Origin: Bog-756 sp963830165
GTDB taxonomy: Bacteria; Actinomycetota; Acidimicrobiia; Acidimicrobiales; RAAP-2
DNA: 64,000 bases
Direction: 5' to 3'
Assembly (NCBI GenBank): GCA_963830165.1
Contig: CAWHKZ010000005.1
Location: 310,001-374,000, forward strand
Both the position numbers and the translations under genes were made by a program. The notes beneath the pieces were generated by a model. It worked only from the letters and a program-made list of their open reading frames with translations, ran no database searches and had not been told where the DNA came from. Shown piece after piece: positions 57,008 to 64,000 of this stretch (positions are counted from its first letter, which is position 1; each line of letters opens with the position of its first letter).

Positions 57008-57847
57008 GTGGCCAAGACACGGCAGTTGGGTAAGAGTGACGGCGTGAGCAAGGGCGAGAACGGCAAGGTGGCCATCGAGGTGCCGACCCAGACCCGGGTG
57101 CTCCTGGCGGAGGATGACGAGTCGTTCGTCGACGCCCTGGTCATCGGTCTCGCCCGCGAGGGATTCGACGTGACCGTGGCGACCGACGGCACCGAGGCGC
57201 TCCGCCTGTTCGGCGAGGTCGAGCCCGACCTCGTCCTCCTCGACCTCATGCTCCCCCGCCTGTCGGGCATCGACGTGTGCCGCTCGATCCGGGCCCACTC
57301 GACGGTCCCGATCATCATGGTCACGGCCAAGGGCACCGAGATCGACACGGTGGTGGGTCTCGAGGTCGGGGCCGACGACTACGTGACCAAGCCCTATCGG
57401 CTGCGCGAGCTGGTGGCCCGCATGCGGGCCGTCCTGCGCCGCACGCCGGGCGAGGGTGAGTCCTCCGACGGCGACGGGTCCGACGGGAACGGCGACGGTG
57501 AGCCCGTCCGGTCCCCCGAGCGACGGCTCGAGCCCGGGTCCGTCCTCGACGCCGGCGGGATCCAGGTCGACGTCGACCGCCACCTGGTCTTCATCCGCGG
57601 CGAGGAGGTCCACCTGCGCCGCAAGGAGTTCGAGCTGCTGAGCCTGCTCATGGAGAACGCCGGGCGGCTCCTGACCCGGGACGTCCTGATCGACCGCATC
57701 TGGGGGTCCGACTACTTCGGCGACACGAAGACGCTCGACGTCCACATCAAGCGCCTGCGGACCCACATCGAGGAGGACCCCTCGAACCCGAAGCTGATCA
57801 CCACCATCCGGGGCGTCGGCTACCGCTTCGACGCCGCCCGGGACTGA
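57008..57847 (+). CDS. OmpR-family response regulator, RegX3/PhoP-like
   Basis: 279 residues, longer than the usual ~230 because of a ~28-residue N-terminal extension and an acidic Gly/Ser/Asp-rich linker (~150-175, GDGSDGNGDGE). Receiver domain: AEDDES, phospho-Asp in LVLLDLMLPRLSG (~80), Lys in YVTKPYRLREL. Winged-helix DNA-binding domain: HLRRKEFELLSLLMENAGRL, IWGSDYFGDTKTLDVHIKRL and TIRGVGYRF. Starts 20 nt after the kinase; the GTG at 57008 (or 57044) is not certain. Confidence 0.9.
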   Translation: MAKTRQLGKSDGVSKGENGKVAIEVPTQTRVLLAEDDESFVDALVIGLAREGFDVTVATDGTEALRLFGEVEPDLVLLDLMLPRLSGIDVCRSIRAHSTVPIIMVTAKGTEIDTVVGLEVGADDYVTKPYRLRELVARMRAVLRRTPGEGESSDGDGSDGNGDGEPVRSPERRLEPGSVLDAGGIQVDVDRHLVFIRGEEVHLRRKEFELLSLLMENAGRLLTRDVLIDRIWGSDYFGDTKTLDVHIKRLRTHIEEDPSNPKLITTIRGVGYRFDAARD

Positions 57848-57874
57848 CCGCCCGGAGCTGTCCGACGGACCGGC

Positions 57875-59164
57875 TCAGTCCCGTGCCGGGATGACCGTCT
57901 CCCCCCGCAGGTAGGGGGCCAGCACCTCGGGCAGGACCACCGAGCCGTCGGCCTGGCGGCCCGTCTCGACGAGTGCCGCCCAGATCCGTGCCCAGGCCAG
58001 GGCCGAGCCGTTGAGGGTGTGCACGAACACCGGTGCCCTGCCGGCCTCGGGCCGGTAGCGGATGTTGGCCCGCCGGGCCTGGTAGTCGGTGCACCAGCTC
58101 ACCGACGAGACCTCGAGCCACATGTCGACGCCGGGCGAGTAGACCTCGAGGTCGAACGTCCGGGCGGCCGAGTTGCCGATGTCACCCGTGCACAGGTCGA
58201 GCACCCGGTACCGGAGGCCGAGCTGGCGCAGCAGTCCCTCGGCCCGGGCCACCATCGACCGCAGCAGTTCCGGGGCCTCGTCAGGAGTCGAGTAGGCGAA
58301 GAGCTCGACCTTGTCGAACTCGTGGACCCGCAGCAGGCCCCGGGTGTCGCGACCGGCCGCTCCGGCCTCGCGGCGGTAGCAGGCGGTACCGGCGGTCAGC
58401 TTGAGCGGCAGGTCGGCCTCCTCCAGTACGTCGCCACGCCACATCGACGTGAGCGGCACCTCGGCCGTCGGGATGGCCCACAGGTCGTCCCGCTCCAGGT
58501 GGTAGGCCTCCTCCTCGAACTTCGGCAGGTGGCCGGTCGACACCATGGTGCCGGTGAGCACCAGGGTCGGGGGGCGGACCTCCTCGAATTCGTCGGCGTG
58601 GCTGTCGAGGGCGAACGAGCTGAGGGCCCGCAGCAGCCGGGCGCCGAAGCCCCGGTAGAGGGGGAACATCGACCCCGACAGCTTGGCGCCGCGCTCCATG
58701 TCGAGCAGTCCGAGCTCGGCACCGATGTCCCAGTGGGGCACCCGCTGGGCCTCGCGGTAGGCCGGCGGCACCTCGGGCCACGAGCGGGCCACCACGTTGT
58801 CGTCCTCACCCGTGCCGTCCGGGGCGTCCGGGTCCGGCAGGTTGGGCAGGTAGAGCAGGGCCTGACGGACCTCCTCCTGGGCACGCTCGGCCACTGTGTT
58901 GAGGCGCCGCTCCTCGTCACCGGCGGCCCGGCTCTGGTCGGTCAGCTGCTCGGCCCGCGCCGCCTCCCCCGCCTTGCGGGCCTCGCCCACCTGCTTGGAG
59001 AGCGCCTTGACGGTGGCCCGCACCTCGTCGCGCGCCCCTACGGCGGTGCGGGCGGCCACGTCGAGCTCGGCCAGCCGGTCGATGTCGGCCGGGTCGACGC
59101 CCCTGCGTCCCAGGGCGGCCTTGACCGCGTCGATGTCGTCTCGGACCAGTCGGATATCGATCAT
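57875..59164 (-). CDS. serS: Seryl-tRNA synthetase
   Basis: 429 residues, normal length. N-terminal tRNA-binding coiled coil (~30-105: KALSKQVGEARKAGEAARAE). Class II motif 2 region is TAGTACYRREAGAAGRDTRG with LRVHEFDKVELF; motif 3 is LNGSALAWARIWAALVETGR. Serine specificity is supported by TAEVPLT. Converges on the regulator gene. TACCGT lies 9 nt before the ATG at 59164, overlapping the -10 of the divergent ABC gene. Confidence 0.96.
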   Translation of the reverse strand: MIDIRLVRDDIDAVKAALGRRGVDPADIDRLAELDVAARTAVGARDEVRATVKALSKQVGEARKAGEAARAEQLTDQSRAAGDEERRLNTVAERAQEEVRQALLYLPNLPDPDAPDGTGEDDNVVARSWPEVPPAYREAQRVPHWDIGAELGLLDMERGAKLSGSMFPLYRGFGARLLRALSSFALDSHADEFEEVRPPTLVLTGTMVSTGHLPKFEEEAYHLERDDLWAIPTAEVPLTSMWRGDVLEEADLPLKLTAGTACYRREAGAAGRDTRGLLRVHEFDKVELFAYSTPDEAPELLRSMVARAEGLLRQLGLRYRVLDLCTGDIGNSAARTFDLEVYSPGVDMWLEVSSVSWCTDYQARRANIRYRPEAGRAPVFVHTLNGSALAWARIWAALVETGRQADGSVVLPEVLAPYLRGETVIPARD

Positions 59165-59191
59165 GACGGCACAACGGTAGCGTGGCCGTCC

Positions 59192-60232
59192 GTGGACCAC
59201 GCCGAACGCACCCCGGGGGACGACGCGCGCCCGCCGGCCGTCGAGTGCGACGGGGTGGTCATCCGCTACGGCACCACGACGGCCGTCGACCGGCTGTCGT
59301 TCCGGGCCCACCACGGCGAGGTGCTCGCGCTGCTCGGCCCCAACGGTGCGGGCAAGACCAGCACGGTGGAGGCCCTCGAGGGCTACCGGGCGGTGGCGGC
59401 GGGAACGGTGCGGGTGCTCGGTCTCGACCCGGGCCGGGACCATGCCGACCTCGTCCCCCGGATCGGCGTCATGCTCCAGAAGGGCGGCGTCTACCCGATG
59501 CTGGGTCCGGCCCAGGTGCTCCACCTCTTCGCCGCCTACTACGACGATCCCGACGACCCGGACGCCCTGCTCGACCTCGTCGGCCTCGGCCACGTGCGGC
59601 GGACGCCGTGGCGTCGGCTGTCCGGGGGTGAGCAGCAACGCCTGTCGCTGGCGCTGGCGCTGGTCGGCAGGCCGGAGGTGCTGTTCCTCGACGAGCCCAC
59701 CGCCGGCGTCGACCCCGAAGGCCGGATCGTGGTCCGCGAGCTCATCGCCGCCCAACGGGACAAGGGCCTGTGCGTGCTGCTCACCACCCACGAGCTGGGC
59801 GAGGCCGAGCGCCTGGCCGACCGGGTGGTCATCGTCGACCGGGGTCGGCTGCTGGCCGAGGGCACCCCCGCCGAACTGGCGTCGGGCACGGCCGACGGTT
59901 CGGTGCGCTTCTCGACCGATCCGGGCATCGACACGGCCGCCCTCACCACCGCCCTGGCGGCCACCGTCGCGCCGGGCGCGTCGGTCGACGAGGAGCGCCC
60001 CGGCGCCTACCGGCTCCGGCTGCCCGACGGGACGGCCACGCCTCCCGTGGTGGCCGTACTGGCCGGCTGGTTGGCCGAGCGCGACCTGTCCCTCGGCGAT
60101 CTGCGGACCGGCCAGTCACTGGAGGAGGCCTACCTGGCCATCACCGGAGCGCCGGGTGAACCGGAGCCGACCCCGGCCCCGGAAGAGGGCACCCATGGCC
60201 GACGGGGCCGCAGGTCGCGGGGGAGGCACTGA
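59192..60232 (+). CDS. ABC-2 type exporter, ATP-binding subunit
   Basis: 346 residues. Walker A LGPNGAGKTST (~51-61), Q-loop MLQKGG, signature LSGGEQQRLSLALAL, Walker B LFLDEPTAGVD, H-loop TTHELGEAERLAD. The C-terminal ~110 residues are a typical extension of drug/lipid ABC-2 exporters. GTG at 59192 is 8 nt after TAGCGT (leaderless). It overlaps the permease start (TGATG). A similar ABC pair lies by ctaA/ctaB in mycobacteria (established synteny as I recall it). Confidence 0.92.
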   Translation: MDHAERTPGDDARPPAVECDGVVIRYGTTTAVDRLSFRAHHGEVLALLGPNGAGKTSTVEALEGYRAVAAGTVRVLGLDPGRDHADLVPRIGVMLQKGGVYPMLGPAQVLHLFAAYYDDPDDPDALLDLVGLGHVRRTPWRRLSGGEQQRLSLALALVGRPEVLFLDEPTAGVDPEGRIVVRELIAAQRDKGLCVLLTTHELGEAERLADRVVIVDRGRLLAEGTPAELASGTADGSVRFSTDPGIDTAALTTALAATVAPGASVDEERPGAYRLRLPDGTATPPVVAVLAGWLAERDLSLGDLRTGQSLEEAYLAITGAPGEPEPTPAPEEGTHGRRGRRSRGRH

Positions 60233-60973
60233 TGCGGGCACTCCTCGCCCAGCTGCGGGCCGAGCTCACCATGCTGTTCACCAACGGCGAGACGCTCTTC
60301 CTCACGCTCGGGATCCCGGTGGTGTTCCTGCTGTTCTTCAGCGCCGTGCACGTGCTGCCCGTCGGCACCGTCCACCCGGTCGACTTCCTGGTGCCGGGCA
60401 TCCTGGCCCTGGCCGTCATGTCGACCTCGATGACCGCGCTGTCCATCGGAACCGGCTTCGAGCGTGGCTACGGCGTGCTCAAGCGGCTCGGCTCCACCCC
60501 GCTCGGGCGGCCCCGGCTGCTGGCGGCCAAGATCGTCGCCGTCATCGCCGTGGAGGTCCTCCAGGCCGGCGTGCTCATCGCCGTCGGCTACGCCCTGGGC
60601 TGGAACCCGGGGGGACCCGACGGCTCGGGGGCCTGCGTCGGCCAGGCGCTCCTCGCCATGGTGCTGGGCACGGTGGCGTTCGGGGGGATCGGCCTGGTCC
60701 TGGCCGGCACCCTGGCGCCGTTGGTCAACCTGGCCGTGGTCAACGCCCTCTTCGTCATCCTGCTGCTGCTCGGCGGGATGCTGATCCCGCTGTCCAAGCT
60801 GCCCACCTGGCTGGCCGACCTGTCGAAGCTGCTGCCCGCCGCCGCCCTGGCCGACGCGCTGCACGACACCCTCGGGCCGGGGTGTCGGTGTGACCGGCCA
60901 CGACTGGCTGGTGCTGATCGTCTGGGCCGTGGCCGCGCCGGTCGTGGCGGCCCTCACCTTCCGCTGGGAGTGA
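60232..60973 (+). CDS. ABC-2 type exporter, permease subunit (one frameshift)
   Basis: 246 residues after removing one G near 60883 (GCCGGGGTG). Membrane helices: LTLGIPVVFLLFFSAV, FLVPGILALAVMSTSMTALS, IVAVIAVEVLQAGVLIAVGY, LLAMVLGTVAFGGIGLVLAG, LVNLAVVNALFVILLLLGGM, and a last one DWLVLIVWAVAAPVVAALTF. FERGYGVLKRLGSTPLGRPR is the ABC-2 loop. Without the repair the last helix is lost. Substrate unknown; a role in heme or cytochrome biogenesis is possible from the neighbours. Confidence 0.88.
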
Positions 60974-60991
60974 CCGGCGGACCGGCCGGGC

Positions 60992-61659
60992 TCAACCGCC
61001 GCCCACCAGCCGGTGGATCCAGCCGTCGAGCTGGGTCTTGGTGACCGGGCCGATGACGTGGCCCACGACGGTGCCCGACTCGTTGATGAAGAACGTGTTC
61101 GGCTCGGCGTCGAGGCCGTAGACGCCGGCTGTCACCTGCAGGTCGGCGTCCTGGGCCACCGGATAGGTGATGCCCGCCTGCTGGATGAAGGGAACGGCGT
61201 CGGCCGGAGGGTCGGCGGCGTCGACCCCCACGAACTGGAGCACCGAGCCCTTGGCCTGCTCGGCCCGGGCCGTCGCCGCGATCATCGGGGTCTCCTTGCG
61301 GCAGGGTATGCACCAGGAGGCGAAGAAGTTGAGCACCACCGGGTGGTGGTGGTCGACCCCCAGGGCGTAGAGGTTGACGGCCCGCCGCCGACCACGGCGG
61401 GCAGGGTGAAGTCGGGGGCCTGCGAGCCGACCGGCACCACACCGCCGGTGCTGACTCGACGTCGAACCCAGGCCGACGAAGAGGACGGCGGCGAGGACGG
61501 CGGCCAGCACCACGCCGATGAGGAAGGCGCCGCAGGCGGCGGGGCTTCCGGCGCGGGCGCGGGCCGGCCGTGGCGGCGGACCCGTCGGGGATCGCCGTCG
61601 GGGGGACGCCCGCCCCGGCGTCCGGAGTGGTCGGCCCGGCGTCCGGCGGCTCCGGTCAA
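60992..61659 (-). CDS. TlpA/ResA-like membrane-anchored thioredoxin (several frameshifts)
   Basis: About 215-220 residues once repaired; start uncertain. A Pro/Arg-rich N-terminus leads to one membrane helix (LIGVVLAAVLAAVLFVGLG), then VPVGSQAPDFTLPAVVGG and the thioredoxin active site FFASWCIPCRKETP, then FVGVDAADPPADAVPFIQQA and NTFFINESGTVVGHVIG. Frame breaks are seen near 61395 and 61450 and probably near 61555. It likely reduces apocytochrome or copper-site thiols outside the membrane. The upstream end overlaps the ctaB stop (TTGA at 61656-61659), so coupling to ctaB is plausible. Confidence 0.72.
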
Positions 61660-62564
61660 TGCCGGAGGAAGACGTCGACCGCCATGACCACGAACAGCAG
61701 CGTCAGGTACGTGATCGAGTAGCTGAACAGCTGCATCGACGCCTTCGGGGTGGCCCGCACCCACAGCCGGACGGCCATGGCGATGAATCCGGCGCCCAGG
61801 ACCACGGCCGACACCACGTAGAGCGGGCCGAGGTGGGCCACCGGGGCGAGCGCCAGGGTGCAGCCGACCATGACCACCGTGTAGACGAGGATCTCGACGG
61901 CGGTCCGCCGGAAGGTGGCCACGACCGGCATCATCGGCACGTGGGCCGCCTCGTAGTCGTCCTTGTACTTGAAGGCCAGCGCCCAGAAGTGGGGCGGCGT
62001 CCACATGAAGATGACGGCGAACAGGACCACCGGGGTCCAGGCCAGCGAGTCGGTCACGGCGGCCCAGCCCACCAGCACGGGCATGGCGCCGGCCGCCCCG
62101 CCGATGACGATGTTCTGCTTGCTCGTCCGCTTCAGCCACAGCGTGTAGACGAAGACGTAGAACAAGGTGGCCGACACGGCCAGCACCGCGGACAGCAGGT
62201 TGACCCACGCCCACAGCTCGGCGAAGGCCACGACCTCGAGGGTGACGGCGAAGATCAGGGCGTTGCGGGGGGCGATGGCCCCCGTGACCAGGGGTCGCTT
62301 CGGCCGTCCGGTGCATCAGCTTGTCGATGTCCCGGTCGACGTACATGTTGATGGCGTTGGCGCCGCCGGCGGCCAGGGCCCCGCCCACGAGGGTGGCGAC
62401 CATCAGCCACACGTCGGGGAGCCCGCCCTTGGCCAGGATCATCGTCGGCAGCGTGGTGATCAGCAGCAGCTCGATGATGCGCGGCTTGGTCAGTGCGACA
62501 TAGGCGCTGACGCGCGCGAGCGGCGAGGTGCGGACCGGGCAATGGCCACGGCAGGGACGGACAT
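61656..62564 (-). CDS. ctaB: Protoheme IX farnesyltransferase (heme O synthase; two frameshifts)
   Basis: 302 residues after removing one G near 62297 and adding one base near 62525. Makes heme O from protoheme and farnesyl diphosphate. UbiA-type prenyltransferase: first motif GGANAINMYVDRDIDKLMHR (N-x3-D-x3-D, ~73-92), then AKRPLVTGAIAPRNALIFAV, second region WTPPHFWALAFKYKDDYEAA (~175-194). Eight or so helices, including FVFVYTLWLKRTSKQNIVIG. N-terminal YVALTKPRIIELLLITTLPT appears only after the upstream fix. TAGTCT ends 7 nt before the ATG at 62564 (leaderless). Divergent from ctaA. Confidence 0.9.
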
Positions 62565-62671
62565 CGCGTCCAGACTACCCCCAACCCTCGGGGGCCGACC
62601 GCTGCGACCCGGTCCCGGGACCGGTCGGCCTGGGCAGGCCGTCCGGAGCAGGACGATACGATCGGGGGACG

Positions 62672-63636
62672 GTGTCCACGTTCACGCATCAGCCCCCGGG
62701 CCTTCCTCCTGCTGTGCCGGATCTCCCTGGCCACGATCGTCCTCAACGTCGCCACCGGGGCGGCCGTGCGCCTGTCGGGCTCGGGTCTCGGCTGCCCGGA
62801 CTGGCCGACCTGCAGCCACCAGCAGCTGACCCCGCCGCTCTCCCTGCACCCGGTCATCGAGTTCGGCAACCGGATGGTGGCTACCCTGCTGGTGGTCGTG
62901 TGCGCGGTCACCTGGGTGGCGTCGCTGCTGCGGCGCCCCGCCCGTCGCGACCTGCGCTGGCTGTCGGGGGGCCTGTTGCTCGGCATCCTGGGTGAGGCCG
63001 TGATCGGGGCCGTCGTCGTCTACTCCAAGCTCAACGCGTACGTGGTCATGACCCACTTCATGGTCGGCATCGCCCTGCTGGCCGTGGGCGTCGAACTGTG
63101 CCTGCGGGCCGCCCACGGCCCGGGGAGGGGCACGGTCGCCGTGAGCCGGCGGGTGCTCCTGCTGACCCGGGCCTACCTGGTCCTCCTCACCGTGCGCCCT
63201 GGTGGCCGGGACGGCCACCACCGGGGCCGGGCCCCACGCGGGTGGCAAGGGGGCCAAGCGGGTGCCCATCGGCCTGTCGGACATGACCCGCATCCACGCG
63301 GAAACGGTCTGGGTCACCGCCATCGTGCTCCTGGCCATCCTCTACGCCCTGTGGAGGTCCGACGCCCCGGCCCGCATCCAGGAGTCGGGTCGGATCCTGC
63401 TCGGCACCATGGTCGTCCAGGGAATGATCGGCTACACCCAGTACTTCACCAAGCTGCCGGCCGTCCTCGTCGGCTTCCACGTCGTCGGGGCCACCATCGT
63501 CGTCTCGGTCGCCCTGTGGTTCCACCACGGGCTGTCCGACCACCGGCCGGAGGTCGTCGACGGGACGACCGCTCCGGCCGACGCGATGGACCCGGCCGTC
63601 CCGGGACCGGCGGATCCGGTGCGGGAGCCGGCATGA
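62672..63636 (+). CDS. ctaA: Heme A synthase, CtaA/COX15 (two frameshifts)
   Basis: 320 residues after removing one C near 62699 (CAGCCCCCGG) and one G near 63199. Oxidises heme O to heme A for aa3 oxidase. Helix 1 RAFLLLCRISLATIVLNVAT; then VRLSGSGLGCPDWPTC, the CtaA loop with the Cys pair; His ligand regions HPVIEFGNRMVATLL and VVMTHFMVGIALLAV; second half MTRIHAETVWVTAIVLLAIL and VGFHVVGATIVVSVALWF. GTG start at 62672, 9 nt after TACGAT. Divergent from ctaB. Confidence 0.9.
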
Positions 63637-63672
63637 GGGTCCCCGACGCCCCGCTGGCTGCGGACCGGGCCG

Positions 63673-63987
63673 ATGCGGACCTCCGACGTGGTGCCGCCCG
63701 AGACGGCACCGGTCGGCGACCTCGGGACGATCATCGACCAGGACACGACCGAGGATCGGCCCTGGCTGGTGATCGTGTGGAACGACCCCATCAACCTGAT
63801 GTCGTTCGTGACCTTCGTGCTCCAGAAGCTGTTCGGCTACTCCAAGGAGAAGGCCACCGCGCTGATGCTCGACATCCACCACAAGGGGCGGGCGGTGGTG
63901 TCGTCCGGCACCCGGGAGCGGGCCGAACTCGACGTCTACCGGCTCCACGAGCACGGGCTGTGGGCGACCATGGAGCAGTCCGGGTGA
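63673..63987 (+). CDS. clpS: ATP-dependent Clp protease adaptor ClpS
   Basis: 104 residues. Binds N-degron proteins and delivers them to ClpA/ClpC with ClpP. The family core is WLVIVWNDPINLMSFVTFVL (~31-50), QKLFGYSKEKATALMLDIHH and KGRAVVSSGTRERAELDVYR; the binding-pocket residues ND and the Met of MSF are kept. The start is ATG 63673; an ATG at 63633 overlapping the ctaA stop would also fit if one base near 63670 were removed (118 residues). Confidence 0.92.
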   Translation: MRTSDVVPPETAPVGDLGTIIDQDTTEDRPWLVIVWNDPINLMSFVTFVLQKLFGYSKEKATALMLDIHHKGRAVVSSGTRERAELDVYRLHEHGLWATMEQSG

Positions 63988-64000
63988 CCCGGTCGGCCGC
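63984..64000 (+). CDS. Start of a further gene, cut by window edge
   Basis: A GTG at 63984 overlaps the clpS stop (GTGA) and opens VTRSA before the window ends. In actinobacteria clpS is often followed by a DUF2017 gene, but five codons cannot support an assignment. Confidence 0.25.

Overview
The window is about 70% GC. It looks like the chromosome of a motile, high-GC actinobacterium, probably of the Acidimicrobiia. This is an inference from gene content: an actinobacterial flagellar locus with an RsiG-like protein beside a FliA/WhiG-type sigma factor, an SCO6880-type secretion module, a SenX3/RegX3-like two-component pair, polyphosphate glucokinase, an F420-type luciferase-family oxidoreductase, and acyl-CoA genes (CaiB, DUF35/thiolase, enoyl-CoA hydratase). 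No rRNA or other direct taxonomic marker is present.

Layout. 1-14337 (minus strand) is a flagellar locus: fliC, fliD, fliS, a small helical ORF, flgB, flgC, fliE, fliF, fliG, fliH, fliI, fliJ, an NlpC/P60-SLT peptidoglycan hydrolase, fliK, flgD and the start of flgE. Most genes from fliF to fliK overlap by 4 nt. fliC has a sigma-28-type promoter and faces fliA (14596-15439). 15468-19063 is one large protein with two GT-A modules, a TPR-like stretch and a GT-B-like end, probably for surface or flagellin glycosylation. 19333-19855 is an RsiG-like candidate anti-sigma factor. 19.9-27.1 kb holds a DUF2786-like gene, a channel-like membrane protein, tRNA-Arg(ACG), an SNF2 helicase/SWIM pair and a MazF-type toxin-antitoxin pair. 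27.3-33.8 kb encodes two secreted proteins, one a giant RCC1 propeller with fifteen MBG repeats. 34.1-37.1 kb is an overlapping four-gene operon in which three proteins carry six YbjQ-type domains; it is the least described unit here. 37.1-49.3 kb is metabolic: CoA-transferase, DUF35/thiolase, enoyl-CoA hydratase, quinone-reductase-like MDR, a CHAD and polyphosphate-glucokinase pair, aldo/keto reductase, amidase, LLM oxidoreductase, DUF1810, SDR, and a secreted FnIII protein. 49.4-55.6 kb is a compact type IV secretion module (pilin-like DUF6112, TrbL/VirB6, SCO6880, VirB4, coupling ATPase). 55.7-64.0 kb holds the two-component pair, serS, an ABC-2 exporter, a TlpA thioredoxin, the heme A genes ctaB and ctaA, and clpS.

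Two window-wide patterns matter for reading the annotation. First, many genes outside the flagellar locus lack a Shine-Dalgarno sequence and have a TANNNT hexamer 6-9 nt before the start codon, as expected for leaderless mRNAs; this fixes several starts. Second, about 25 genes are broken by single-base indels, mostly one-base insertions in short G or C runs, concentrated at 28-40 kb and 60-64 kb. Each broken gene returns to a multiple of three when one base is removed or added, so I read them as sequence errors, not decay, and give full-length spans with the break noted.
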